Positions 28,312 through 37,671 of a DNA stretch of 64,000 bases are shown here, one piece after another. A program made the translations under genes and the position numbers. Within the stretch, counting starts at the first letter, position 1, and every line of letters starts with the position of its first letter. The stretch lies in contig NZ_PDNW01000005.1 of the NCBI RefSeq assembly GCF_002849655.1, positions 62,001 to 126,000 on the forward strand. The letters run 5' to 3'. This stretch comes from Pollutimonas subterranea (GTDB taxonomy: Bacteria; Pseudomonadota; Gammaproteobacteria; Burkholderiales; Burkholderiaceae_B). Under the pieces are notes generated by a model that saw nothing but the letters and a program-made list of their open reading frames with translations, searched no databases and had not been told where the DNA came from.

Positions 28312-29589
28312 ATGAAATTCGAGACACTTGCCATCCATGCCGGGTATCAGCCCGATCCGACCACGAAATCGGTAGCCGTTCCCATCTACCAGACCACGTC
28401 GTACGCCTTCGATAGCACACAACACGGCGCCGACCTGTTCGACTTGAAGGTAGCCGGAAATATCTATACCCGCATCATGAATCCCACGAACGCGGTGCTG
28501 GAAGAGCGTGTCGCAGCGCTGGAAGGAGGCGTGGCGGCATTGGCGGTTGCATCGGGGATGGCGGCAATTACTTATGCTATACAGACTATTGCACAAGCTG
28601 GCGACAACATTGTATCGGTAAGTAAACTGTATGGCGGCACCTACAACCTGTTTGCGCATACCTTTCCACGCCAGGGCATCACCGTCAAATTTGCACCACA
28701 CGACGATGTTGCCGCACTGGAAGCCCTGATCGACGACAACACCAAAGCCGTCTTTTGCGAAACCATCGGCAATCCTGCCGGAAACATCATCGATATCCAG
28801 GCCTTCGCCGATGCCGCCCATCGGCATGGTGTTCCCTTGATCGTCGACAACACCGTCGCATCGCCTGCGTTGTGCCGGCCCATCGAACACGGTGCCGACA
28901 TCGTCGTGCACGCACTCACCAAATACATGGGCGGCCACGGCACCACCATTGCCGGCGCAGTCGTGGACTCGGGCAAATTCCCCTGGGCGGAAAACAAGAA
29001 ACGCTTTCCCATGCTCAATGAACCGGACCCTTCGTACCATGACGTGGTCTACACCGAAGCTTTCGGTCCGGCGGCATTCATCGGGCGCTGCCGCGTGGTG
29101 CCGCTACGCAACACCGGTGCGGCGCTCTCGCCATTCAACGCCTTTCTAATTCTGCAAGGTATCGAAACGCTGGCGCTGCGCATGGAGCGCCATACTGAAA
29201 ATGCGCTCAAAGTCGCGCAATTCCTTCAACAAAATGAGCAGGTCGCGTGGGTTCAGTATGCTGGCTTGAGCGATCATCCTGAACATGCCCTGGCGCAAAA
29301 ATACGTGGGCGGCAAACCGGCCAGCATTCTGTGCTTCGGCATCAAGGGAGGCGCTGCCGCCGGCGCCCGTTTTATCGACGCGCTGAACCTCATACTGAGG
29401 CTGGTCAACATCGGCGACGCCAAATCGCTGGCCTGCCATCCGGCATCCACCACACATCGCCAATTGAATCCGGAAGAACTCGCTGCCGCCGGCGTGGGCG
29501 AAGACATGGTGCGCCTGTCGATCGGCCTTGAACATATCGACGATATCCTGGCCGATCTGACACAGGCTCTGGAAGCCAGCAAGGCGTAA
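28312..29589 (+). CDS. metY: O-acetylhomoserine (thiol)-lyase
   Basis: This 425-residue PLP enzyme of the Cys/Met metabolism family has TLAIHAGYQPDPTTKSVAVP at the start and IYTRIMNPTNAVLEERVAALEGG. The PLP lysine is K204 in HALTKYMGGHG, and LNLILRLVNIGDAKSLACHP is near the end. The length (about 425) and the sequence around the active site fit MetY, which makes homocysteine from O-acetylhomoserine and sulfide, rather than the shorter MetB or MetZ. The 261 bases upstream hold no gene; I see no SAM riboswitch there. Confidence 0.93.
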   Translation: MKFETLAIHAGYQPDPTTKSVAVPIYQTTSYAFDSTQHGADLFDLKVAGNIYTRIMNPTNAVLEERVAALEGGVAALAVASGMAAITYAIQTIAQAGDNIVSVSKLYGGTYNLFAHTFPRQGITVKFAPHDDVAALEALIDDNTKAVFCETIGNPAGNIIDIQAFADAAHRHGVPLIVDNTVASPALCRPIEHGADIVVHALTKYMGGHGTTIAGAVVDSGKFPWAENKKRFPMLNEPDPSYHDVVYTEAFGPAAFIGRCRVVPLRNTGAALSPFNAFLILQGIETLALRMERHTENALKVAQFLQQNEQVAWVQYAGLSDHPEHALAQKYVGGKPASILCFGIKGGAAAGARFIDALNLILRLVNIGDAKSLACHPASTTHRQLNPEELAAAGVGEDMVRLSIGLEHIDDILADLTQALEASKA

Positions 29590-29632
29590 TCAAAAGGCCG
29601 GCTCAGCGGAATTCCTGCCCACAGGCAAAAAC

Positions 29633-30046
29633 CTACAGCCGGCCCAGCATTCCAGAGAGGGCTCCAAGCACGGAACTATTGCCGGTATTCCCATCTGGAA
29701 CGGTCCCGTCGGGAGTGGCTTGATCGACAAGACTGGGTAGCATCACGCTAAGTTGGTTCAGCACCGAAGTGATATCCAGCCCTGATCGTTCAGACAGGCC
29801 CTGGACCACATCATCGCCGAGCACGCCTTGTAACTGGCCGGGAGAAACCGGCTCGTTCGGACCCGTGCCGACCCAGGAAGCAATGAGGCCGCCAAGGCCT
29901 TCTTGCTGGAATTTTTCGATGATACCGGCAAGACCGCCGGGATACTTTGCCACCTGCTCGATCAGCGCGGGCAACAAGGATGCCTGTGCACGCGCCTGTG
30001 GATTTTCTGTGCCCATTGAGGCCACAATAGACTCTAGAAGTCCCAT
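29633..30046 (-). CDS. YidB-like (DUF937) protein
   Basis: This 137-residue protein starts MGLLESIVASM and carries GGLAGIIEKFQQEGLGGLIASWVG and a GQLQGVLGDDVVQGLSERSG segment, the signature of the YidB/DUF937 family. Gly-rich helical repeats make up the centre, and a short acidic linker precedes a GALSGMLGRL tail. The function is not established. It is convergent with metY and divergent from pntAA. Confidence 0.85.
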   Translation of the reverse strand: MGLLESIVASMGTENPQARAQASLLPALIEQVAKYPGGLAGIIEKFQQEGLGGLIASWVGTGPNEPVSPGQLQGVLGDDVVQGLSERSGLDITSVLNQLSVMLPSLVDQATPDGTVPDGNTGNSSVLGALSGMLGRL

Positions 30047-30174
30047 ATTCGCTTCTCCATCTTCATGTCATCCTGAGTCTATCGGAATTTCGCTCAACAG
30101 ACTGTAAGCACGTGTCAAGAGTTCGAGTATAGTAGCCGTGGTTAAAAGTAAAAAAACAATGGTGGAGATGTTTT

Positions 30175-31293
30175 ATGCACATAGGAATCCCAAGGGAATG
30201 CCTGTCCGGCGAGGCGCGCGTGGCCGCGACGCCCGAAACCGTCAAGAAATACTTGGCGAACAAGCACACGGTGGTGGTGGAACAGGGGGCGGGCATTGCC
30301 GCGCACTATCCTGACGAAGCCTATGCCGAAGCGGGCGCGCAACTGGGTGACTCCACCCAGGCGCTGGCTGCCGACATTGTCCTGAAAGTACGGACGCCGG
30401 ACGCACAGGAACGCCAGCACATCAGGCGCGGGGCTGTCCTTGTCGGCATGCTCGATCCTTTCGACGCGGCCGGCATCGCCGCGCTGGCGGAAACAGGCGT
30501 AACCGCCTTCGCCCTGGAGGCCGCTCCCCGCATTACGCGGGCGCAGAGCCTGGACGTACTGTCCTCCCAAGCCAATCTTGCGGGGTACAAGGCGGTTCTG
30601 CTGGCGGCAAACCAGTACGGCCGACTTATTCCCATGATGATGACGGCAGCCGGCACCCTCAAGGCCGCCCGGGTCGTGGTGCTGGGCGCCGGCGTGGCGG
30701 GGCTGCAAGCCATTGCCACCGCCAAACGCCTGGGCGCCGTGGTCGAGGCCTCCGATGTACGGCCCGCCGCCAAGGAGCAAATCGAATCGCTCGGGGCGAA
30801 GTTCATCGATGTCCCGTTCGAAACCGATGAAGAGCGCGAGATTGCACAAGGCATAGGCGGCTATGCCCGTCCCATGCCTGCAAGCTGGATGGCCCGGCAA
30901 GCCCTTCTTGTGGCCGAACGGTGCCGCCAGGCCGACATCGTTATCAGCACGGCTCTCATCCCCGGTCGCCCTGCCCCGGTACTGATCAGCGCGGAAACGG
31001 TGAAGGGCATGAAGCCGGGCTCCGTCATTGTCGATCTGGCGGTCGAGCGCGGTGGCAACTGCCCCCTGTCGGAAAAGGATAAAGTCGTCGAAAAACATGG
31101 CGTCACACTGATCGGCTACAGCAACCTGCCTGCCATGGTCGCCACCGATGCCTCCGCACTCTACGCACGCAACGTACTGGACTTCATGAAGCTCATTACA
31201 AATGCCGACGGCCAGCTTGCCATACAGCAAGACGACGAAATCATCACTGCCTGCCTCATGTGCGCGGACGGCAAAGTACTAAGGAGCGCCTGA
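30175..31293 (+). CDS. pntAA: NAD(P) transhydrogenase subunit alpha part 1
   Basis: This 372-residue protein is the soluble NAD(H)-binding dI domain of the proton-pumping transhydrogenase. It begins IGIPRECLSGEARVAATPET, has the NAD-binding VVVLGAGVAGLQAIATAKRLGA, and carries the AVERGGNCPLSE and ARNVLDFM segments near the end. Three separate genes (pntAA, pntAB, pntB) encode the enzyme here, as in many Alphaproteobacteria and Betaproteobacteria, unlike the two genes of E. coli. The stop overlaps the pntAB start (TGATG). The complex exchanges hydride between NADH and NADP+ using the proton gradient to supply NADPH. Confidence 0.95.
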   Translation: MHIGIPRECLSGEARVAATPETVKKYLANKHTVVVEQGAGIAAHYPDEAYAEAGAQLGDSTQALAADIVLKVRTPDAQERQHIRRGAVLVGMLDPFDAAGIAALAETGVTAFALEAAPRITRAQSLDVLSSQANLAGYKAVLLAANQYGRLIPMMMTAAGTLKAARVVVLGAGVAGLQAIATAKRLGAVVEASDVRPAAKEQIESLGAKFIDVPFETDEEREIAQGIGGYARPMPASWMARQALLVAERCRQADIVISTALIPGRPAPVLISAETVKGMKPGSVIVDLAVERGGNCPLSEKDKVVEKHGVTLIGYSNLPAMVATDASALYARNVLDFMKLITNADGQLAIQQDDEIITACLMCADGKVLRSA

Positions 31294-31604
31294 TGGAAGC
31301 CGTAAGCCCTACCCTGATCAATTTAATTATCTTTGTGCTGGCCATCTATGTGGGCTTCCATGTCGTCTGGAACGTCACTCCGGCCCTGCATACGCCGCTC
31401 ATGGCGGTCACCAACGCCATCTCCGCCATCGTCATCGTCGGCGCCATGCTGGCCGCCGCGCTGACCGAAAGTAGCCTGGCGCGTTATATGGGGGTGTTTG
31501 CCGTGGCATTGGCCGCGGTGAACGTTTTCGGGGGCTTCCTGGTTACTCGGCGCATGCTGGAGATGTTCAAGAAGAAAGACAAGAAAGCAGGAGTCAAAGC
31601 ATGA
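31293..31604 (+). CDS. pntAB: NAD(P) transhydrogenase subunit alpha part 2
   Basis: This 103-residue membrane protein has three or four helices forming the alpha-subunit part of the dII proton channel (LINLIIFVLAIYVGFHVVW, TPLMAVTNAISAIVIVGAM, VNVFGGFLVTRRML). It starts inside the stop codon of pntAA and overlaps pntB by four bases, so the three subunits are coupled. The basic KKKDKK tail is cytoplasmic. Confidence 0.94.
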   Translation: MEAVSPTLINLIIFVLAIYVGFHVVWNVTPALHTPLMAVTNAISAIVIVGAMLAAALTESSLARYMGVFAVALAAVNVFGGFLVTRRMLEMFKKKDKKAGVKA

Positions 31605-33037
31605 TCTCGGTCAACCTGGTCACGATGTTCTACCTGATCGCCTCGGTATGTTTCATCCAGGCGCTCAAGGGCTTGTCCCACCCCACCACCTCGCGTCGCG
31701 GCAACGCGTTTGGCATGGCCGGCATGGCAATCGCCGTGCTGACCACAGCGGCGCTCATTGTCAGTCTTGCCGCCGAAGGCACGACCGGCATCGGATTGGG
31801 CTGGGTGCTGCTGGGCCTCCTGGTCGGCGGCACTATCGGCACGGTCATGGCACAACGGGTCGAAATGACCAAAATGCCCGAACTTGTCGCCTTCATGCAC
31901 AGCATGATAGGTTTGGCCGCTGTCGCCATTGCGGTGGCCATTGTCGCCGAGCCCCACGCCTTTAACATTACGGCACCGGGCGAACCTATTCCGACCGGCA
32001 ACCGCCTTGAACTGTTCATCGGCACGTTCGTCGGCGCCATCACATTTTCCGGTTCGGTCATCGCCTTTGGCAAGCTATCCGGAAAGTACAAGTTCCGGCT
32101 GTTCCAGGGCGCGCCTGTCGTCTTCTCCGGCCAGCATATGGTCAACCTCGTGCTCGCGCTGGCCATGCTGGGCTGCGGCCTTTGGTTCATGGCCACGCAA
32201 TCATGGCTGCCATTCATCATCATGACCATGCTGGCATTCGTCCTGGGCGTGCTCATCATCATCCCAATCGGCGGCGCCGACATGCCTGTCGTGGTTTCCA
32301 TGCTCAACAGCTACTCGGGCTGGGCGGCGGCCGGCATCGGCTTTTCACTGAACAACCCCATGCTGATCATTGCCGGCTCGCTGGTAGGGTCATCAGGCGC
32401 CATCCTGTCCTACATCATGTGCAAGGCGATGAACCGTTCGTTCTTCAATGTGATTCTGGGCGGCTTCGGGGCAGCGCCGGGTTCCGCCAGCGCGGCAGAC
32501 CAGACACAGCGCAATGTCCGTTCAGGCAGCCCCGACGATGCGGCTTTCCTCATGAGCAATGCCGAGTCGGTCACGATTGTGCCAGGGTACGGCCTTGCCG
32601 TGGCGCGTGCGCAGCATGCCCTCAAGGAATTGGCCGAAAAGCTCACCGCCAACGGCGTCACCGTGAAATATGCCATCCATCCGGTCGCGGGCCGCATGCC
32701 GGGCCACATGAACGTGCTGCTGGCCGAAGCGGAGGTTCCCTACGACCAGGTCTTCGAGATGGACGACATCAACAGCGAATTTAGCCAGACTGACGTCGTG
32801 CTGGTCCTGGGCGCCAACGATGTGGTTAACCCGGCAGCGAAAAACGATCCATCCTCACCCATTGCCGGCATGCCCATTCTTGAAGCCTACAAGGCACGCA
32901 CCGTCATCGTGAACAAGCGCTCCATGGCCGCCGGTTACGCCGGCCTGGACAACGAGCTGTTCTACATGGACAAGACCATGATGGTCTTCGGCGACGCCAA
33001 GAAGGTAATCGAAGACATGGTCAAGGCTGTCGACTAG
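31601..33037 (+). CDS. pntB: NAD(P) transhydrogenase subunit beta
   Basis: This 478-residue protein has nine or so membrane helices making the rest of the proton channel (about residues 1-285). The soluble NADP(H)-binding dIII domain follows: VTIVPGYGLAVARAQHALKE, HPVAGRMPGHMNVLLAEA, VLGANDVVNPAAK and VNKRSMAAGYAG. The HSMIGLAAV segment in the membrane part carries the conserved His of the proton path. It is the last gene of the operon and converges on the aldehyde dehydrogenase gene, 19 bases away. Confidence 0.96.
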   Translation: MISVNLVTMFYLIASVCFIQALKGLSHPTTSRRGNAFGMAGMAIAVLTTAALIVSLAAEGTTGIGLGWVLLGLLVGGTIGTVMAQRVEMTKMPELVAFMHSMIGLAAVAIAVAIVAEPHAFNITAPGEPIPTGNRLELFIGTFVGAITFSGSVIAFGKLSGKYKFRLFQGAPVVFSGQHMVNLVLALAMLGCGLWFMATQSWLPFIIMTMLAFVLGVLIIIPIGGADMPVVVSMLNSYSGWAAAGIGFSLNNPMLIIAGSLVGSSGAILSYIMCKAMNRSFFNVILGGFGAAPGSASAADQTQRNVRSGSPDDAAFLMSNAESVTIVPGYGLAVARAQHALKELAEKLTANGVTVKYAIHPVAGRMPGHMNVLLAEAEVPYDQVFEMDDINSEFSQTDVVLVLGANDVVNPAAKNDPSSPIAGMPILEAYKARTVIVNKRSMAAGYAGLDNELFYMDKTMMVFGDAKKVIEDMVKAVD

Positions 33038-33056
33038 CCCGTAGTGGGCCAAGGGG

Positions 33057-34562
33057 TCAAGTATCGCTGCCGAACGTGATCCCCTGTGCCAACGGCAATT
33101 CGCGAGAGTAATTGATTGTATTGGTGGCGCGGCGCATATAGGCTTTCCACGCATCCGAACCCGACTCACGTCCGCCACCGGTTTCTTTTTCACCGCCGAA
33201 TGCGCCGCCAATCTCGGCTCCCGATGTCCCGATGTTGACGTTGGCAATACCGCAATCGGATCCGGTCACCGACATAAACTGTTCCGCCTCGCGCAAATCG
33301 TTGGTGAAGATCGCCGACGATAAGCCTTGCGGCACACCGTTCTGCATGTCGACGGCTTCGTCGAACGTTTTGTATCGCATGACATAAAGTATGGGCGCGA
33401 ACGTCTCTTGCAACACCACCTCGGTCTGCGCGGGCATCTCGACCAACGCGGGCTCTACGTACCAAGCTTGCGGATATTCGTCAGCCAGCCGGCGTTCACC
33501 CCCTGTTGCCTTGCCGCCCTGCCGGCGCGCACTCTCCAGCGCCCGCTGCATGCCGTCGTACGCGGCGCGATCGATAAGGGGTCCGACCAGTGTATCGGGC
33601 TCAAGCGGGCTGCCTATGCGCGCACTGTCGTATGCCTGCTTCAAGCGCGCGACCAGTTCGTCGGCCACGCTTTCATGCACAATAAGGCGGCGGGTGCTGG
33701 TGCACCGCTGGCCGGCCGTACCCACCGCTCCAAACAGAATGCCGCGCAAAGCCATGTCGAGATCGGCGGTTGGCCCAACGATAATGGCGTTATTACCGCC
33801 CAGCTCCAGCAGGCACCGACCGAAGCGCGCCGCTACGATAGGGCTCAGTTCACGACCCATGCGGGTGGAACCGGTGGCGGAAACCAGGGCAACACGATGA
33901 TGTGCAGCCAGTGCCTGTCCGATTTCCCGCCCGCCTATCAAGACCTGCGACAACTTCGCCGGGGCATTGCCGAATTTGGCCGCCGCGCGATCGAATAGCG
34001 CCTGGCAAGCCAGTGCGGTAAGAGGCGTCTTCTCGGACGGTTTCCATACCACCGCATCACCGCAAACAATAGCCAGCGCCGTATTCCATGACCAGACCGC
34101 AACCGGGAAATTGAAGGCTGAAATAACGCCCACCACGCCAAGAGGATGCCAAGTTTCCATCATGCGATGGCCAGGACGCTCCGACGCAATAGTCAGGCCG
34201 TACAACTGCCGTGACAAACCCACGGCGAAATCGCAGATATCGATCATTTCCTGGACTTCCCCGGTTCCTTCGGCCAGGATCTTGCCAGCCTCCATGGACA
34301 CAAGCCGCCCGAGGGCCTGCTTATTGGCTCGAAGCTCGTCGCCCAAAAGGCGCACGAGTTCACCGCGGCGTGGAGCAGGCACAGTTCGCCAAGCCATGAA
34401 TGCCTCCTGCGCGGCGTCAATGGCCAAGTGGGCGTCTTGTGTCGTGCACTCGGGCACCCGCGCGATTTCCGCGCCATCGATGGGCGAGCATACCGCCAGG
34501 GTGCCAGCTTGCTGGTTCCTGGCATCCAGTCCCAATGGCGTCAACAAATCATCAATATTCAT
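33057..34562 (-). CDS. amaB: ALDH7-family aldehyde dehydrogenase (probable L-aminoadipate-semialdehyde / piperideine-6-carboxylate dehydrogenase)
   Basis: This 501-residue NAD-dependent dehydrogenase has ISAFNFP (N151), LLELGGNNAI (general base E253) and GTAGQRCTSTRR (catalytic C287). The C-terminal NIGTSGAEIGGAFGGEKET followed by GGGRESGSDAWK is characteristic of the antiquitin (ALDH7) group, which oxidises alpha-aminoadipate semialdehyde in lysine and pipecolate breakdown. The divergent neighbour encodes a ketimine reductase of the same pathway, which supports the call. An oxidase or transaminase for lysine is not in the window. Confidence 0.88.
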   Translation of the reverse strand: MNIDDLLTPLGLDARNQQAGTLAVCSPIDGAEIARVPECTTQDAHLAIDAAQEAFMAWRTVPAPRRGELVRLLGDELRANKQALGRLVSMEAGKILAEGTGEVQEMIDICDFAVGLSRQLYGLTIASERPGHRMMETWHPLGVVGVISAFNFPVAVWSWNTALAIVCGDAVVWKPSEKTPLTALACQALFDRAAAKFGNAPAKLSQVLIGGREIGQALAAHHRVALVSATGSTRMGRELSPIVAARFGRCLLELGGNNAIIVGPTADLDMALRGILFGAVGTAGQRCTSTRRLIVHESVADELVARLKQAYDSARIGSPLEPDTLVGPLIDRAAYDGMQRALESARRQGGKATGGERRLADEYPQAWYVEPALVEMPAQTEVVLQETFAPILYVMRYKTFDEAVDMQNGVPQGLSSAIFTNDLREAEQFMSVTGSDCGIANVNIGTSGAEIGGAFGGEKETGGGRESGSDAWKAYMRRATNTINYSRELPLAQGITFGSDT

Positions 34563-34677
34563 TCCGTCTCCTGAGCTTCACATTCGGGTTGCATTCCAAG
34601 CGCACCACTATAATCGTCAAGCCGCCACCGCGCCCGTCCTGGCCGGTGTCGTATCACTGCCATCTATCGCGAGCCTC

Positions 34678-35592
34678 ATGCCAAACTCTTCCGTCACCGT
34701 CTTCAATGCCGAGCAAACGGCCCAACTTCTCGACTTTCCCGGTCTGCTCGATGCGCTGGCTATCGCTACCGTTGAATACGTCAATGGTGCCATCCATGCA
34801 CCGGAGCGCCAGGCGCTGCCGTTTCCACAGGGCGGCGTCATGTTGTCCATGCCAGCGACGGCTCACGATATTGGCATACACAAGCTCGTGAATGTCGTTC
34901 CCGGGAACCGCGTTCGCGATCTACCCACTATAAGCGGGATCGTGTCCGTCTATGACGGCCAAACCGGACAAGCGCAATTCGTGCTGGATGGACCGACCGT
35001 GACGGCACGCCGTACGGCCGCCGTATCCATGCTGGGACTGAAGACGTTTCTGCCCTGTGACCCCGAGTGTGTCGTGCTCGTTGGAACGGGCACGCAGTCG
35101 GTCGGCCATGTCATCGCACTCGCCGCTATCTTCCCCGGTTTGCAGGTCATTGTGGTGGGCACCAGCCCGGAAAAGGCACAGGCTTTTGTCGACGCGCATC
35201 ACCACCTGCCTTTACATCTCCGGGGCGCCACCGCGGTACCTCACGACGCGGACGCTGTCATCACCCTGACCACAAGTGCCACCCCGGTCTACACGCAGCC
35301 GGCCAAGGCGGGAGTGCTCATAATCGGCGTGGGGGCATTTCGGCCCGAACTTGCGGAAATCGGTGCAAACACCTTGATGAGCAGTCAAATCTACGTCGAT
35401 GATCCGGCCGGCGCGCGGCATGAAGCCGGCGATTTGATCCAGGCAAATGTCGATTGGACTCGAGTCCGCTCACTGTCTGACGCGTTGACTGGTGGCGTCC
35501 GCCACGATGAGCCCATCGTCTTCAAGACAGTAGGCTGCGCGGCATGGGACTTGGCGGCCGCACGCTGCGCGCTGCGCGCCATCAATCTTTAA
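34678..35592 (+). CDS. Ornithine cyclodeaminase/mu-crystallin family ketimine reductase (probable piperideine-2-/pyrroline-2-carboxylate reductase)
   Basis: This 304-residue Rossmann enzyme shows ATAHDIGIHKLVNVVPGN (substrate loop with catalytic Lys) and LDGPTVTARRTAA. The dinucleotide-binding segment is VVLVGTGTQSVGHVIALAAI, and GVGAFRPELAEI follows. The family includes ornithine cyclodeaminase, but Betaproteobacterial members next to ALDH7 are usually NADPH-dependent reductases of cyclic imines made from lysine or hydroxyproline. It starts at the ATG at 34678; the longer open frame upstream is the shadow of the divergent dehydrogenase gene. 115 bases separate the two starts. Confidence 0.8.
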   Translation: MPNSSVTVFNAEQTAQLLDFPGLLDALAIATVEYVNGAIHAPERQALPFPQGGVMLSMPATAHDIGIHKLVNVVPGNRVRDLPTISGIVSVYDGQTGQAQFVLDGPTVTARRTAAVSMLGLKTFLPCDPECVVLVGTGTQSVGHVIALAAIFPGLQVIVVGTSPEKAQAFVDAHHHLPLHLRGATAVPHDADAVITLTTSATPVYTQPAKAGVLIIGVGAFRPELAEIGANTLMSSQIYVDDPAGARHEAGDLIQANVDWTRVRSLSDALTGGVRHDEPIVFKTVGCAAWDLAAARCALRAINL

Positions 35593-35671
35593 CAGGCCAC
35601 ATTTATAATGGAGTAGACTACGCTCAGCGCGGCGCGCGGGTCTCCTTGCCATCCTTATTTTGTTACTAGAA

Positions 35672-36433
35672 ATGTCTATTGCTACTATCGGTACTCACGA
35701 TGACGAGGAAAATCCCTTCCTGGTCACTTCCTCTTTAGAGATCCATGCGCTGTTGCGCTCCATCGCAACAAAAGGCGCCCTGCTACGCATGCATATAGAG
35801 GGGCGGACCGTCGCCATTATCACGACCATACTTGACGTCGATCCCGATAATGCGGCGTTTATCGTCGACAACTCCGCCGAGGAAGACTTCAATCGCCGCG
35901 TCGTCAGCGCCGACACTGTCACTTTTGAGACATCGCTCGATAAAGTCCGGATTCAGTTCTCTGTCACCAAGGTAGAGTCCTGCATGCAAGAGGGACGCCC
36001 TGCCCTTCGTGCTTCCTTTCCAAGCAGCATCACCCGCATCCAGCGCCGTGAGTATTATCGCGTAGACATTCCGGTAAGCAATCCCGCGACATGCACCATA
36101 CCGACGCCGCAAAACAAGGACACGAAACAGGTAACGCTTGAGCTCCGGGACATCAGCGCGGGCGGAATTTCCGCCATGGACAATGAGCACACCCTGGATA
36201 ACGCGCTGAATGCGCTTTTCAAGAATTGCAGGCTGGAGCTTCCCGAAGCGGGCACAGTCATTACCGACTTACAGATCGTTCGATCCCAAGACGACACGCT
36301 GGCTAACGGCAAACCGTCGCGCTCACTGGGATTTGCATTCATCAATCTGTCCAATCCCATGAATTTCATTGTCCAGCAGTACATCGTCAAGCTGGAGCGC
36401 AAGCTCAATGCAAAACGACGGGGATTCGAGTAG
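35672..36433 (+). CDS. YcgR-like PilZ domain flagellar brake protein
   Basis: This 253-residue cytoplasmic protein has an N-terminal YcgR domain (about 12-110; FLVTSSLEIHALLRSI) and a C-terminal PilZ domain. The PilZ domain carries RIQRREYYRVDIP, the RXXXR c-di-GMP motif, and DISAGGISAMD, the D/NXSXXG motif. Proteins of this layout bind c-di-GMP and slow the flagellar motor. I used the ATG at 35672; a TTG four codons earlier has no better support. No other motility genes are in the window. Confidence 0.88.
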   Translation: MSIATIGTHDDEENPFLVTSSLEIHALLRSIATKGALLRMHIEGRTVAIITTILDVDPDNAAFIVDNSAEEDFNRRVVSADTVTFETSLDKVRIQFSVTKVESCMQEGRPALRASFPSSITRIQRREYYRVDIPVSNPATCTIPTPQNKDTKQVTLELRDISAGGISAMDNEHTLDNALNALFKNCRLELPEAGTVITDLQIVRSQDDTLANGKPSRSLGFAFINLSNPMNFIVQQYIVKLERKLNAKRRGFE

Positions 36434-36514
36434 GAAAATCCACGCGCCGCTCGCTTCGCGGCATGGCACTTGCAGCAAACTACCGTTTCATTCCAGTAAA
36501 CGGAGTTGTAGTCC

Positions 36515-37603
36515 ATGCCCGCCCCTCGTCAGTTATTAAAGGATGCCAGGGCACGTCTTCAGCAAGACGAAGTCAGAATTCCGATCCAGACAGCGTCCGC
36601 AGTCCTCCTGGCCTACTTTGCGACCAGTTTTATGGACAAGGAAAATGTGTCGTGGGGCGTGTTTTCGGCGTTATTCGTCGTGCAGGCGAGCATAGGCGGT
36701 ACGATCAGCGCCGCCTTGGGACGTATTGCGGGTGCCATTTTAGGCGCCGTCGTCGCCGTCGTTTTAGTGATGCTGTTCGGCGACGAGAACTGGGGCACCG
36801 TTATCGCCCTCTTGGCAGGCGTCGGCCTCATGAGTTTCCTGACCGCGAAATGGCCCATGTTGGCATACGGCCTTGTCACGGTAACCATTATCGCTGTCGC
36901 GCCCGACATCTACATCGTAGAAGGTGCGTTCAAAAAAGTGCTGGCAATCGCTATCGGCTCGATCTGCGGGATGGTAGCCGCTTTTGCGGTGTTGCCGGTT
37001 CTCGCCCGGCGCACCGAGCAAGAGTACCTGGCCGCGGCGCTGCGCAGCTGCGGCGCCTACATTCTGGAGTGCACGATCTGTTTAGTCGGCGATAAACCGC
37101 GCAAGGACAAGAAGGCCCAAGACGCCATACAACGATCAATCGAACGAGCCCGCGTGATGGCCCGGGAAGCGCGCATCGAAGACAAAACACCGGCCATGGG
37201 ATTCAGCCCCTACTCAAAAACGCTCTTGCCTGAAATTGAGCGTTTTGGCTACACGCTTACCTTGATCGACCGTTTCAGTGACAAACCGATTTCCGAAAGT
37301 CTGTGCCGCGTCCATAAGAAAGCGCTTCTGGAACTCGCCACTGTTGTAAAGGTATGCCTGGAGAAAATCGCCGATGCCGTGGATGCTGGCGAAGCCTGCG
37401 AGGAAATCGACGACGCCTGGGATGCCTACAATGCGTTCTCCCAACGGGTGGATGAGTCTCTCGAACAAGAACAACTCCCTATCGAGGACAAACAACATCT
37501 GATGTCCATCAAAGGGGCATACAGCTCTGTGCTTTCCAACATGACTGAATTGACGCGGCAGGTGCAATGCCAGCCGGATAAAGGCAGTTCAGGAGGGCCT
37601 TGA
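36515..37603 (+). CDS. FUSC-family membrane protein (putative aromatic acid exporter)
   Basis: This 362-residue protein has about six hydrophobic helices at residues 22-160. They match the FUSC/YccS/AaeB pattern: IPIQTASAVLLAYFATSF, VSWGVFSALFVVQASIGGT and RIAGAILGAVVAVVLV. A cytoplasmic helical region of about 190 residues follows. FUSC proteins include exporters of fusaric acid and hydroxybenzoates. The usual periplasmic adaptor (AaeA-like) is not nearby and the protein is half the size of AaeB, so transport is an inference. Confidence 0.8.
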   Translation: MPAPRQLLKDARARLQQDEVRIPIQTASAVLLAYFATSFMDKENVSWGVFSALFVVQASIGGTISAALGRIAGAILGAVVAVVLVMLFGDENWGTVIALLAGVGLMSFLTAKWPMLAYGLVTVTIIAVAPDIYIVEGAFKKVLAIAIGSICGMVAAFAVLPVLARRTEQEYLAAALRSCGAYILECTICLVGDKPRKDKKAQDAIQRSIERARVMAREARIEDKTPAMGFSPYSKTLLPEIERFGYTLTLIDRFSDKPISESLCRVHKKALLELATVVKVCLEKIADAVDAGEACEEIDDAWDAYNAFSQRVDESLEQEQLPIEDKQHLMSIKGAYSSVLSNMTELTRQVQCQPDKGSSGGP

Positions 37604-37608
37604 GCCCG

Positions 37609-37658
37609 CTGCTCTGGCGCCAAAGACGAATTCGGCTATGTTGTGAGAGCCAGAGCAG
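37609..37658. repeat. Inverted repeat between the FUSC gene and the binding-protein gene
   Basis: A nine-base perfect inverted repeat CTGCTCTGG / CCAGAGCAG encloses 32 bases. The left arm runs on into CGCC, so GCTCTGGCGCCA is shared with the hairpin at 20432-20460. It may be a shared terminator-like or REP-like element. Confidence 0.4.
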
Positions 37659-37671
37659 AATTTACCTGCAG

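Noticed and set aside
33967-34677. Upstream extension of the ketimine reductase frame (to 541 codons)
   Set aside because: This part is antisense to the aldehyde dehydrogenase gene and has no domain; the family starts at the ATG at 34678.
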